Part shown: positions 34,786-47,649 of the stretch, piece by piece
Layout of the letters: the number at the start of each line of letters is the position of its first letter
Position numbering within the stretch: position 1 is the first letter of the stretch
NCBI RefSeq assembly: GCF_958979055.1
Contig: NC_084899.1
Span: 2,554,501-2,618,500, forward strand
DNA from: Alnus glutinosa
Taxonomy: Eukaryota; Streptophyta; Magnoliopsida; Fagales; Betulaceae
Direction: 5' to 3'
Length of the DNA stretch: 64,000 nucleotides
Notes under the pieces: model-generated
Seen by the model: only the letters and a program-made list of their open reading frames with translations
Told to the model about the DNA's origin: nothing
The model's database searches: none
Position numbers and translations under genes: made by a program

Positions 34786-36911
34786 GCCAAGGTCTATCAT
34801 CATTTGAGTTGTTGTTTTCCTTCTCTTATTCCCTTTTTATTTCGGTTTCAAGTGTGCATCGATCTTCATTTGAAAGCCTTAAATTGGCAGTGAAGTTGTT
34901 GCAGACAATAACCATGTGAGAACTAAAACATTTATCTTGTATTTGGTTGTTTGAATTGCGTTTACCTTGATATTCTATCGATTTTTGTGTAATACTACTT
35001 GCTTTTTTCTTCTTCTTTTTTGTTCTCTCTCGCTTTGGCACTTCATCATTTTTGGTTGCTTGATTATATTTTGGGGAGTAATGCTATATACCATACAACT
35101 ATTTTACCACTATCTCATTATGTTGACGGGAGAGAAAGATAGAAATATGATTGTGGACATTTTTTCTAGTCACTTCTTTAATTCAATGTGTTTTTTTTTT
35201 CTTTTCTTTTGACTTTGTGGTGCAAATATTTCGTCTTGCGAAGAAGTGCAAGAAACACCATAAGGAGGCCTGTTGACCCACTGGCATTGGTTTATTATAG
35301 AATAGAATTTTCAATGGGGATGAAAATTCTTCGAGAGATTTCTTATTCTTTTTGGGTCACAAGATGCTTAAAGAAGATGATTTCTCTATAAACAGATGGA
35401 CCTGAGGCATTGCAAGTTGACATCCGCACATATGTGGAATATCCGGTCAAAAACCACCCAATCTTTAGGAAAAATGATAGCTAGCGAATCCTACTTTACT
35501 TATCAAACTTTTATTCTTTCAATTAAATCTCTAATTTACTTTTTTTCTGATGTTTTCTTCTTTCTTTTTAGGTAGAGATTTTACTTTCAAAATTTGTGCT
35601 TTTGTCAGAAATTCTCCTGAGCTTTACAATATTTTATAATAGCTTTGTCGCTTTTATTTTAAAATAAAAAGAGAGAAAACAATACTTGGTCTCTCGATTG
35701 ACAACATTTTACAAAGATACTATATTTTTGTCTTATAATTGTCCAACAATGTTGACGTAGCACTTCAAATCACTCATTAAATTGATTAATTCAAGAGTTA
35801 GTTTGTAATGCCATGTCAGTCTTTTCTGATAGAATTATAGTATCTAACATTCCTAAAAAAAAATAAAAAATAAAAGAGATCAAGATGATAGAAAGGGCCA
35901 TTTAGATATTTTAGGAGAAAAAATGTAAATTGCAATGAAATAATAATTTGAAAAAGACTAAATATACCATTTAAAAAAAGAAGAAAAAAAGGACCACAAA
36001 CGATCATTTAGTGATATTTCTACAAAATGAATGTTTAAAACAAAAACAACTTGTGCAATTTGTGTGTGTGGCGTTGAGCTGGTTTGTTTGTTGCTTACTA
36101 GTCTACTATTTTGTTTTTTATAAATAAACAAATATAAGAAACATTTTTTTTTTCTATTCTCAAGATAAACATAAATATATCAAGTCATTAAAAAATACTT
36201 AACAAAAAAAATCAAAATACATTAACAAACACCCAAAAAATTTATGCGAAAAGCTTATTGTATTATGACTTTGATAAATTATGAATGATGTTTGGCCAAA
36301 TTAAGGCGTTTTCTGCCACTAAAAGATTGATTTAAGAATCATTTTATTCTAGTATCTTATCGACTATTTAAGAGAAATGCTATACAAATTCCTAAATTTA
36401 TCTTTTTAGATGCTTAATCTTTGACGTGACAATAGACTATTAATCCTTATAAAAAAGTTTAATGTAAGTCTTTCCCTTCCATAATAATTTATAGTCTTCA
36501 TCGTTCTTTTTTTTTTCTCATTTAAAAGGAAATTTTACAGTGATGGTCATTAACGTTCACAATTTCAAATTTTAAAAAATTAAAAATTAGTCACTTTGGG
36601 AGGGTAAAAAAAAAAAAAAAAACTCCAGCAAGCATAAGCATGGCGTTTACGTGGCCCCAAACAGCGCAATATGCAATATGCAACATGCAAAATAAGTTCA
36701 GGACAGGGGGTAGAATGGTAATTTACAAGGGAGCATTATATGAATAAATCTCCGTAGTCTCAACGCTACTGCTTACTAGAAGGCCACAGAGAAGATATAG
36801 CGAAAAACCCACCCAACATCTGAGAAAACATAAAGAGCCTTTCAGACAGCAAGAAACAGAAAAACCTAAGCAAATCCCGGACAGAAAGAAGAAGAAGGAG
36901 AAGAGAAGAAG
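34786..36911. other. spacer between the tandem profilins
   Basis: AT-rich, with the probable 3' region of the first profilin and the promoter of the second (ATTATATGAATAAAT near 36729-36743). No gene was recognised. Confidence 0.4.
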
Positions 36912-39674
36912 ATGTCGTGGCAAACCTACGTAGATGAGCATCTCATGTGCGAAATCGAAGGCAATCACCTGGCCGCCGCCGCCATCATCGGCCATGACGG
37001 CAGCGTTTGGGCCCAGAGCACCACTTTCCCGCAGGTTCATTTTTGCTCTTTCTTTTTTGTTCCTCCTCTTAGTTTTGTATGTGTTTTCTATAGATGTTTC
37101 TAGAAAAAATGGATTATTTGATGGGCTTGAGGCCAAATTTCGTCGATCTGATAATTTCCTGCTGTGTTTCAGTGTAATCGGGATCTTTGATCTGATTTGA
37201 TGGTCTTTGGAAGTGGGTTTCTTTTATTATTTGTGGGTTTTGATCAATCTGCTATTGTGTGCGTGTGCGCCTGTGTCGGTCTTCTGAGCATGATGTTTGT
37301 GAGGATTTATTAACACAAACCCCCCCTGGCTGTTTTAGTAGTCAAGCGGTTACCACTGGTGTCTGATGATAATTTATTCTCAATATTGTTTTTAATAAAT
37401 TACTTGGGAATTTGTAGTTTTAGTTTTGAGAAAATTGCTTGAACTGGAGAGTTGTGATATGATTTGAATGTGAGAAAGAACAAGAGAGGAAGACAATGCT
37501 GTTGAATGCATGAGAAAAGAAGGGATTTTCTCTAGCATTTTCTTCTGTTTTCGCTTCTCTCATTCTTTATTGAGTGCAAAAACGTGAATTCCTAAAAATT
37601 GTGCATTTGAGGAACACCCCCAAATTGCTAGTGCTGATCAATCAGAGTAATTATCGTGTATCAAAATTATTTACCCCTTTTTTCTGTTTGTTTGATTTCA
37701 AGCATGTGTTATTAATTCAAATATGTGTGCATGCAAGATCAGAATCACATCCTTGAATGCCTTGTATATCTGTGCTTCTTCTCTGATTTATCCTCGAATT
37801 TGCTTCTACGTGTATGTTGATTTAGTTCAAGCCTGAAGAAATAACTGCCGTTATGAATGACTTCAATGAGCCCGGATCACTTGCTCCAACTGGACTGTAC
37901 CTTGGTGGCACAAAGTACATGGTGATCCAAGGCGAGGCAGGAGCTGTTATTCGAGGGAAGAAGGTAATGAACTTACATCCAATCTTAATTTGACTACTTT
38001 TGGGCACCTACAAGCAGTCACGGAGCCAGGATTCGGGTTCAGAGAGGTCAAGAGATTTTTTTTTTCTTTTTTTTTTTTAATGAATTAAAAAAAAAAAGAG
38101 ATCAAGTTGAAAAAAAAAATGATTAAAAATATTACAGAATATAACTAACCAAATAAATAAACAATTCAATAAATTTTAATTATTATTTAAAGCATATAAA
38201 TGCAACTTTCATTTATTTTGTCAATTATGGTTAACTGGTTGACAAGGTCTTTTCTCTAGATATGCTCTTCAGATTTGATCTCTATCATTAGGATGTTAAT
38301 CATTTTTTTTTTCTTTAAGCAAGGATCTACTAGCATGAGCTCGTTTAAAATTTGATTGGAACTCAATAGAATGTTTGTTATTTTCCAGAATTTCATGTAA
38401 CTACAATTAAAAATTTCATACAATTAAAATATGCAACAAAAACTATATATATTCATAAATAATTAATTTAGAAGAGCAATCTAAACATAAAAGCTTAATC
38501 AATGTAAAGTTTGATTAAATACTTCTAAGGCTCAAAAAAAAAAAAAATGCTAAGCAATTGATTTAAATTGTCAAATGCTTGAAGTAAGAAGAAATCCAAA
38601 TTACAAAAATTATTAAATTGTTGAATGCTTCCTATTTTTTTTGAAGAATGACTATTTGACAAATGCAAATAACCAAAATACACTCATTTTTACTACTTTT
38701 ACTGTTTGCAAATCAATGTTTTTATACCTCAATGATAGTAGGCAGAATGGCTCATTTTGACACACTCTTCAACAGTTCAACGAACGTCCAGTGAATAAGA
38801 GAGAACAAAAAACAAACGCTAAAGGCCAAAATGGTGTGTTGCGTGCGTTAAGCATAAGTTAGTTAAACGACGCGTTTGTAACATTAAAACGATAGTTTTG
38901 ACAAAGTTAAACGGTGCGTTTTTTCAATACCTAAAAGAACGTCTTCAACCTTCATCAGATTATTTGAGTCTCTCACCTAATTAAAAATGGCAGGAGTCGT
39001 AAATCTCGTTCTTCTTAAAAAAGGTTTTTGCCCCCTAATGAATGGCTGAGGGTGGGCAACTAGGACATTCGAAAAAAATCAACCGGGAGTAAGAAGAATT
39101 TTTTGAGAGGTGAGGAGGGGCATTTGACCCCTGTCGACCCCCCCTCCCTCCGCCCCTGCTTACAAGTATGTTCATTTTGAAAAAAGTAGGTTAAGGTGCT
39201 TATGCAGAGTAATGAGCATATTCTTTGTTTTAAGTGCAACTTGAAGTATGAACTTTAAGTCAGAAAAAACTTCTTCTCTTGTATTGGTCAAAGCCCAAAG
39301 GTTAGACCACTGATGTTTAGCAGCTTTCCCTGGGATTGATGAGCACATGCCTTTGTCACTTTTAACACTTGTTTGTGCCGTTGTGTACTCAGCTTCAGCA
39401 TAGAGTATACACATCGAGAGAATGCCTGATACGTTTAGCTGCTGCCATTTATGCTGTTTTTTCTCCATCTCTTTTTTTAATATATATATATATAGGTCTT
39501 ATTGTTCAATTCTATAAGCCTTTCTCCCTACAATGTCAGGGCCCTGGTGGTGTTACCGTCAAAAAGACTAGTCAGGCCTTAATCATTGGTATCTATGATG
39601 AACCAATGACTCCTGGTCAGTGCAACATGATTGTCGAAAGGCTTGGTGATTATCTCATCGATCAGGGTCTCTAA
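36912..39674 (+). CDS. profilin, second of a tandem pair
   Basis: Exons 36912-37034, 37826-37963 and 39540-39674, all phase 0, give 131 residues, the commonest plant profilin length. It begins [20 protein letters not shown] and ends [12 protein letters not shown]. It differs from its neighbour in the first loop (EIEGNH against DIDGQGQQ), in [14 protein letters not shown] and in [13 protein letters not shown]. Exon sizes 2 and 3 (138 and 135) are identical to those of the first copy, while the introns share no obvious similarity, so the duplication is old. Intron 2 is 1576 bp because it contains an 1144-bp hAT-type element. The actin-binding and poly-proline surfaces look intact. Arabidopsis also has two adjacent profilins here (At4g29340 and At4g29350). 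Confidence 0.96.
38015..39158. mobile_element. hAT-type element inside profilin 2 intron 2
   Basis: An 1144-bp element with left end CAGTCACGGAGCCAGG and right end CCCTCCCTCCGCCCCTG, inverted with mismatches. It is flanked by cctacaag (38007-38014) and cttacaag (39159-39166), 7 of 8 matching. The ends belong to the CAGGGGCGGAG family also seen at 21981-22153. No transposase frame is left. It sits well inside the intron and does not touch splice sites. Confidence 0.75.
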
Positions 39675-40120
39675 TTGCCTTGGTATATCTTGTTATTTGC
39701 ACAAATCTTCTTTACAATTATACAAACAAGCTTGCATTTACTGACTAGCCGTTGGAATGATTGGTTGCAGTGAAATGATATTACTAAGTATTATGAGTCA
39801 TGGGGACTATGCGTGGAGCCAAAAGTTTGTTGCTTGAGTAGGTGATGACTAAGGTCTCAGTCTTTGTCTTTGTACCCTATTGATGGGAAGTATTATGATG
39901 ATTTTCTACTGGGCTATTTCTCTACATTACTGTGGATTTCATCTAATTGATGTGGTATATTGATTGGCATAAATCTACAGATAGTCTTTTATTTTGATTG
40001 TGTGTCTATCACAGCCCCTTTTTGGATGTTTCGAGTTGTTCACTGTTTGTATGGCTTCTTCTTCTTCCTGCCAAAGCTCCCGACTGGGGGGTAACTTCGA
40101 ATCGGCGACATGAACCTTAT
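39675..40120. other. profilin 2 downstream region
   Basis: Probable 3' untranslated region and flank. No separate gene was seen. Confidence 0.45.
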
Positions 40121-40128
40121 GCTAGAAT

Positions 40129-41713
40129 TAGGCATGTATACGAGCCGAGCTCGCGCGAGTAGTGGTTGCCCAAGCTTGGCTCGTTCAGAATTTTCACAAG
40201 CTCGAGCTCAGCTCGTTACAGGTTTTGATAATGGAGCTCAGCTCGGCTCGGCAAGTGTAAAATCATGTCCAGGCTCGAGCTCGCTTTTTTTACGAGCCGA
40301 ATGTCTTATCGGGCACTTGGCTCACTTGGCTCATGAGTATACAACGGCCTCCTCTGTATGCCCTTCCATTCGCTGAATCTGACCTTCATCCAAGAGTTCG
40401 TAATAGAGAGAGAGAGAGAGAGGGGGGGGGGGGGGGGGGGTACTGAAGCTTGAAAGGAAGAAGTTCAGAGAAAATGTGAAAATAGAAAAGTGGAAGAAGA
40501 GACCTTGAAACTTGAAAGGTAGAAGATGAAAGAAAATAAAAGAAAATAAAAAATTTTTATGGAAGAAGATGAAAGAAGATAAAAGACTAATGAAGAAGAT
40601 GAAAGAAAATAAAAAAACTTAAAAGGAAGGAGATGAAAGTAAATAAAAAGACTAATGAAGAAGATGAATGACGTTGAAACTTGAAAGGAAGAAGATGAGA
40701 GCAAATAAAAGACTAAATTAATGGAAACTTTTAGAAGTTGGAGAAAATGAAAAATGAATTGTTAAATCATATCACCTAGCTATTGTTGTTAGATCATAGT
40801 ACATTGTTAGAACTTAGATCACATTTAATTATACAATGATACAAAATAAGTATTATTGATATCATTATTATATTATTTAATAAAGATATAATGTGCTATA
40901 TCATATAAGACTTAATATCATATAAATATTTAGATCAGACGCATTTCATATAAATTTTAGTGATAATACATATGATCATATGTACTTGCGGAGCAAGCCT
41001 TTTCTGGATGATTTTATAAAAGATCTATGATTTCTCAAAATATATATATATAATCTAATGATATGAATTCTAATAATTATACTTAATTTGTGATTATAAG
41101 AAACACATTGTTGATTTTAATGATAATCAATTGATTTGGGATTACATCAATTACATTGTCATTGTATATGATATAATTATTTGAATAATACGATTAAGTA
41201 TCAAGATTTTCATTAAATCATATGATTAACAATTTATTGTTAATTCAACAATCATTAGATATTTAATTATTAGACTTAGAGTCTTAGTCTCTTAGATCAT
41301 ATAAGATATAATCATACTAATTATCTTTTATAATTAAATTATATATTATATAGATACTTATAGATATAACTAATAATTATATATTGTATAACAATAATTA
41401 ATTATTGTTAATTAATAAGTGATATACTAAATAAGTTATTTTTATCAATATATATACATATATTTATTAATAAATATGTATATTAATAAATATATACGAG
41501 TCGGGCTAATAAGCGAGGCAAGCCCTTATACGAGTATGTTTGCGAGCTTTAAACGAGCGAGCCGGGTTTTATACGAGTGTGTATCGTTTAATAATCGAAT
41601 ATAGTTTTGTGTCCACGAGTAGCTCATTTAATAACCGAGTCGCGCACAAGCCGAGCTTTATCGAGCCGAGCCCAAGCGAGCATACGGGTAGCTTTGCTTC
41701 GTTTACATCCCTA
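40129..41713. mobile_element. non-autonomous hAT transposon with CGAGC motifs
   Basis: A 1585-bp element flanked by a perfect 8-bp duplication gctagaat (40121-40128 and 41714-41721). Ends are TAGGCATGTATACGAGC and the inverse of TAGGGATGTAAACGAAGC. Both subterminal regions are filled with GAGCTCG and CGAGCCG motifs in both orientations (40138-40300 and 41497-41690). The middle is AT-rich with a GAAGAAGATGAAAG-type minisatellite (40490-40700) and a GA/G-run at 40408-40440. No transposase frame. This is the cleanest of the hAT insertions here. Confidence 0.92.
40408..40441. repeat. GA repeat followed by an 18-base G run
   Basis: (GA)n then a G homopolymer of about 18 inside the hAT element; a G run this long is unusual and prone to sequencing error. 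Confidence 0.7.
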
Positions 41714-42049
41714 GCTAGAATCCTCCATTTTTTTATTATTTTTTTTGTTTCTTGATAAATATAAGAACTTTGTCAAAAGGCCCTACAGACAACAAGTACT
41801 GCAGACATAAAGGTTTGATACCCTCGATTGTGAAAGTTAAGCTCGTATCAGATGAGTGGATTATAAAAGCATATATATGTCAAGTCTTGCATTGGTTTTG
41901 TGTGTGATGAGATTAGATTATATACATGACAATGTGAAGTTCCAATTGTAACCTTAATTAGTTTTAGGGTATAACATAAACGTAGTTAGTGCTTCTCTTT
42001 CTTTTCTTTACTTTTTTGTTTTTGTTTCGATACATTAAAGGAAATTACA

Positions 42050-43261
42050 AGAAGAAGGGGTCGGGTAATCTAAAATAAAAACTAGGAATGTAAGTGTATG
42101 GTGGCAATGCTTTTGAAGATGCGGGCCAAATAATTATTGATACGGATGCCAAAAATCTAAGCCACTAGCTAAGGTGGTTTTTGGTGTATAAAGAGTCATG
42201 AGGACCCAAACATCGAGACAAATAAATATAGAGAAGTTGCATATACAGAAAAGTCCAAAAATACAAAGGAAATTAAAACAAATACAGTAACATAAACAAC
42301 AACATAGATTTTGTGGAGGAGAGGGATTGGGAGCTGTCAAAGGCAGCGCGTGAAGGCCATGCGCCATCCTTGGAAAGTCTCTCTACAGTGGTTATCACAC
42401 AGAACTGTCGAGATTCATTGCAAACTAGGGTGTGTGGCCACCACTCGTCGGAAAGGGAGACAAACTTTATGGTGCTTGCATGCCACGCTCCAATGCGTTG
42501 GCGGCGGATGAAGACACAGTGATCGTCGGTGGAAGTAGAAGATGCCTGCGAACCCACTAGTGAGGCTCGTCTTGTGCAATATTGAACGGATGAGCGTAGG
42601 TCTAGATACAAAGAGTTTGATCTTACAACCTATCCAAAAATTATAGAAAGCACGGTAAAGGAAAATGGTGGAAGCTAGTGAACACTGTGTTGTGGAGATG
42701 GAAAACATAAAAAGTAAATAAATTGCCTCTGATGAGATAGATAAGGTTAAAAAGAGTTCTAGCATGATAGGAACCTCATAGGAGGCGTAAGCAATGGGAA
42801 AGGAGAGGAAAAGGGAAGAGAAAATGGGGGAGCTAAGCTTTTGGCTTCCCTCTCATGGCTTTTGGTGTAGGAAGGAGAGCAATAGTTTGTAAAGAGAAGG
42901 CAGACGTTCTCTCTCTAAAGCTCCTTTGCACCTCGATTAGTTGTTACCATTCGATTAGTTAGTGCTTGTTTTAGTTCGTAACAAATGGTATCAAAGCTAA
43001 TATGATAATATTTTCTATGTCAAGACATTTTAGCATCGACATGAACTCCAAAAAAAGGATGTCAAGGATACGAGTTGAGAATTTTGATAACTTGAATTAT
43101 GAAATCTCTTAACATTTGTTCATACGAGTCTCAAATTTGTTCAGAAACGCTATACAAGTGATTCGAAAATTCCTGTACTTTTGCCTTGTGACATGCCATG
43201 GAGTTAATCTTGACTTGTTTTGATCCAATTTTAAAAGTTAAAATTAATTCAAATTCGAACT

Positions 43262-43262
<1 letters not shown>
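42050..43262 (+). mobile_element. possible Ty1/copia 5' LTR-plus-leader fragment (fossil)
   Basis: At 42984 the text TGGTATCAAAGCT closely matches the initiator-Met-tRNA primer binding site of plant copia elements and follows a sequence ending GTAACA. That makes the upstream stretch, at least about 42780-42983, a candidate LTR end. No second LTR and no coding region were found. The left boundary is a guess and the family call is tentative; if correct, only a fragment remains. Confidence 0.35.

Positions 43263-43263
<1 letters not shown>

Positions 43264-43324
<61 letters not shown>
43264..43324. repeat. 61-base T homopolymer
   Basis: An uninterrupted T run, much longer than any other homopolymer in the window. 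It may be the A tail of an old retroposed sequence on the minus strand, or an assembly artefact. The sequence on its right (43325-43500) shows no recognisable LINE or SINE body. Confidence 0.85.
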
Positions 43325-43325
<1 letters not shown>

Positions 43326-44038
43326 TATCTGACTTGTCTAAACTGTTTATTTATTCTTTTTATGAAAACGTGTACACCTTGATTTCGTAAACAAAAATGA
43401 GAAATCAAGAACCAGTTCTACATTTTTGACAAAATGGAAAAAGAATCAGAACCCATTTCGTTTCATGAAAATAATGAGTGGCCCTCCGAACATATTCTCG
43501 TTTTCCCATTTAACAAGTCAATTATCGACTTCCCAGAGTAAAAAAAGTGGCACAAGTTGGGATATATAAAGTTTTCATTCAATCTGTAATTCGATTTATT
43601 CTATGAAATTGACGAAATTTACATGTATTTTAAAAATTACATATGAGAATGTTTTATTAAAAATGCATATAAGAATTATGTACTTCAAAAATAAATGTCA
43701 ATTTAGTATCGAAAAATGGCTCACCCAACACAAGATTGCACCTTAAAAAATTGCACAAGACTGTATTTCACACAGCATAACTCTTAAATGCACCCACTTC
43801 AATAGAATATGCAACATCAAAAGCTACAGGCCCAGAGCACAAATTTGAGCTCTCATGCGTGCAAATGGCATATATGGTTAATCATATCCCCCACAAATGG
43901 CGTTGTCTAGCTTGCTTGCCATCTTCTTTAACACCTTTCACTATCATACAAAACTACGGGGGTGGGAAAAACTTCTCAAACAAGTACCTGCTCTTGCATC
44001 TCAAAACGCACTACATTCTCATTTCTGTGGCAAAATCT

Positions 44039-47000
44039 TTACAGCGCTGAAAGATCAAACTTATCAGGCACGGGCAAAAGGGATGAGAGGAAAGTCACGA
44101 GAAGACAACTAAAAACCCAAGTGGAAACTTCATTCTGTGTAGAAGATGAAGAAGTTGAAGAAATTGCTGTTGTATTACTTGACACAGTTTTGTTGCTCCT
44201 GTGTTAATAACCAAACGAACAGCATGTCAAACATGAATATTTGAAGTGTGAAATTGATACCTAAAATTATTTATTAAAAAATAAATAAAAAATTGAAGAA
44301 GAAGAAGGTTGGATCAAATATTGAATGAACTTACCCAGCTATCATATACAAGCAATTATCATAACCTGCATGGAAAGTACAAATACATGTTTAGAGAGTT
44401 TTGTACAAAGATAAAGAACTATATAAATAGAACATGTATGTGATAACATAGTAATTCTCCACAGCCTCTCAAACAAAAAACGAAAAAAAAAAAAAAACAA
44501 TTCTCCATAGAACTTCATAAATAAAACATATATGTTGGCAGTTCAGACACTTCGATGAATCATGAAACAGCTGGTCAAACTGATAAAATTATGTTAAGCA
44601 GTTCCTCAATTTCACAGTCCTATTCAAATGTGCCAGACCATTCACAAACTGGAGGAGGGTACAAACTAAATGGAGACCTTAAGAAAAAAATAAAATAAAA
44701 AAGGAACGAGCAACTTAAAAGGTTAAATTGACAAGCAAAGTCCATGCTATGTCTGCAATTTTGGCAACGTTAAAACACAGCAAAACAAGTGCACATCAAA
44801 TACATCTCGCCTCTTAGTCCAGCATTTGATTTTCCATTAGAACTTTTTGGTTGATCTCTTAAAAAACAAGGGCATAAAAAAAAAAAAAAATCACTTGTTC
44901 ATGTTTTTTCATAGATTGACTACATCTCTTAAGCAGCTGACTCTGATGTGCTAGGGACAGGTAAATTTTCTTGTACCTCCATAAAAGGGGGGGGGAAGAT
45001 GATTGTGAGCATAGTCATATGGAAAGAGTAGAGAACACCCAACCTTAAGATAGAAATGTTGCCTAATAAAAGAGGTTTGATCCTAATAAACTTACTTGGG
45101 TCCTTATCAACTTTAACCCCTGTCCCTCCAAAACTGCAAGCAACATCAGTAGCCCCATTTTGCTGGTAATAATTGTTGAAAGCAAAAGATGCATGAGAGA
45201 CTGTAGTATCTGGCTCATAACAAGGCTGGCTAGGCTGAATAGCAGTGCAGTCCACATTCCCAGGACCACAAGCCCAGTCCAAGGCATTCTGCAAATCCAT
45301 TTCAGAGGACTTATTCGAAGCTATGCACCATGTTCTTCCATTCGAACTGGTAACATTTGCCTCTGTAGTCAGTACTGCAGCACCTTTTCCAGTGAAATCC
45401 AAGCTATAGACACTTGTCTGGTCAGGATAAAATAAACCCCAGTTCCTCTCAGAAGCCAACCCTGGCTTCCTATTTTCATTGAACAAAGAGAAGATGTAAA
45501 CATCAAGCTCCTGTCCAGGCTTTGCAGGAGTACCAGTATCATTAATGACATGCCGAATCAGATTAGTGTTATAAGTTTGAGCATTATCAGGAGTTGCAGC
45601 TGACTCCTTAGGTGATCCTTTGGAAGGCCAGCCAGTTTCAGTGACCATGATTTTAATTGTTCTGAAATTTAGAGCCATCAGTGCAAAATAAAGAGCATCA
45701 ATCTGGGCATCAAACATGTTTGTGTACAGCAAACCAGTGTTTGGGTCAATAACTTCTGAGGATGACTCAAACAGAGCATAGTCTAAAGACACATTGCTTG
45801 CAGAGTCTCTGTACGCATAGTAAGGATAAATATCAATCATGAAAGGTGACTGGTTCTCAGCCAGAAATTCCAACATGGGCTTCAGGAAAAATGCATGGCT
45901 ACTATTAAAAGCCCCCGCAGAGGGTGGGAATGATCGGGATAAAACCCCAAGGGAATGGGTAGTTGAAACTTTGATCCTCTTGTGCAAACCAACTTTTCTA
46001 AGGGCTGTGAGAACATTTTTCATGGCAGGCACTACTAAGGCAGAGACATTATTGGGGTTTTCTGTGACTTCAGCACCAACAGTTATGCATGTGATCTTTG
46101 TGGCTGGATAGTAAGGAAGGATGTTGTTCTTCAGCCAGCTGTCTGCATTGGATTGGAACTGGGAAAATGGCAACAAGTCTAAATTTGGAATTCCAATCAT
46201 AAGTTCAACTCCAGTGTTTGAGAAGGCCTTGAGAACCTGAACATTGGAGTCATAAATCCTAACATATTTAATGTTATGAAGTTGAACCAGCTGGGCCACT
46301 TTATCAGGGGTGGGGAGGTCATCAGCATTTCTTCCATAGCAAATTCCAATTGTGCTTCCCCTGCAGAGATCTGTCACAGAAATTGATAAAATTTATAGTC
46401 CTGAAATAAACAGCCGAGGCATGTCAAACAAGAGAACAACCAGAAGCCAAGGTCATTATCAGCCACTTACACAATTGTAGATTGGTTGCTCCTCTTTTTC
46501 TCAGATAAAAGTCACAACTCCTCAAAAAAACCATATTGCATTATACAAACAACACGGCCAGCTAAAGGATTGCATTTTAAATGGTAATAACATGTAAGAA
46601 CCATCCACATATGACATAGAAAAAAAAAACAAATGACTTATTATGCAGTCCTTATCCTTAAAGACCAGAAGAGACAATAAGAGCATTGTTCACATAAGGT
46701 GAGAGCAGTCATGCAGCCAAACTACACTGTTAAAACTACAAAGCCCCATTGTTTATGATTGCAGTGAGTAGGAGAGCAGTTCTGATGCTTGAGTGGAAGT
46801 CGTTTTTGTTGAAGTATGGTGTATTATCTGATGGAAAGAACTTAATTATGACCTCGTTAATTTCGTTAGCATTCATTCATGATTTTCTTTAGGGCATAAC
46901 TTCTCTTGGGTCCACAGTGTGTTGCAACATTCATGGTGTTCTTTTTTGGGTGCTCTGCTACCTGGCACTTGCATTTGCATTATTGTAAAGTGGGTTACAG

Positions 47001-47564
47001 CTAGATTTCAATTATTGAGTTTGGGGACCCCTTGTCATCTGTGCTAGAACAATATGACAATAAGAGTATTATGTAAATAGAAATATATTTATTTGCAATG
47101 CTTTATTGTGAGACTACACGCAAACACCTGATATTTAGCATGACTTTTGAACTTGTTTCAGCCCTAAAAAATTCCTCGAATTAATCGCACTTTCGAATTA
47201 AACAAACGTCAGTAGTTTAGAATTTAAATGCTCGAGAAGTTCCATTACTAATGCACCGACATTTCTCTCAAACACTGTTCAAAATGAAGATAAGATAGGC
47301 TTTCATAAGAAAGACCCAGTTGTTGTTGAGAATCGGAGATTAATCCCATTAAAAAGAATCAAGATCTGATTAACGCAAAACAAACACACAGAAATTTCAC
47401 CTCAAACATTCAAAAAGTAAGAAAACAGAACACACATTATATAACCCGGGAACAATATTTGAAAAAGAGAGAGATGCAGAAGAAGAATCTGGGATTATCA
47501 AGCACGGACCTAAGAGCATGAACAACAGTGAAACCGCAAAAATAAGCCTGAATCCCCTGGCCAT
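44039..47564 (-). CDS. GPI-type glucan endo-1,3-beta-glucosidase (GH17 with X8/CBM43)
   Basis: Four exons on the minus strand: 47510-47564, 45096-46370, 44335-44365 and 44039-44198. They join to 506 residues. Exon 1 gives the signal MARGFRLIFAVSLLFMLLDL. The GH17 domain (about 25-350) begins STIGICYGRNADDLPTP. The nucleophile Glu is in VTETGWPSKG and the probable acid/base Glu is in ITVGAEVTEN. An X8 domain follows from TWCIASNKSSE to the 31-nt exon 3, which supplies YDNCLYMIAG, completing its cysteine set. A Ser/Thr linker and a hydrophobic end (TWVFSCLLVTFLSSLLP) fit a GPI signal, so callose turnover at the wall or plasma membrane is expected. The Asn usual before the acid/base Glu in GH17 is Ala here. 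Length and layout match At5g56590. Reading through the exon 2 donor would give a false 482-codon frame. Confidence 0.93.
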
Positions 47565-47587
47565 TCCTCTATCTTCAAGCAAGCAAT

Positions 47588-47615
47588 GCTTCTTCTTCTT
47601 CTTCTTCTTCTTCTA
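47588..47615 (-). repeat. GAA repeat in the GH17 leader
   Basis: (CTT)n on the plus strand, reading (GAA)n on the coding strand, 25-50 bases upstream of the ATG at 47564. It lies in the probable 5' leader. Confidence 0.7.
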
Positions 47616-47649
47616 CTAAAAGTGATTTGCAACGGTCTTCTTCTTCCTC

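Noticed and set aside
44929-46377. Single-exon 482-residue GH17 protein
   Set aside because: The C-terminus after VDKDPS is intron read-through. A strong donor there plus exons at 44335-44365 and 44039-44198 restore the X8 domain and GPI tail. The apparent start is also intronic.
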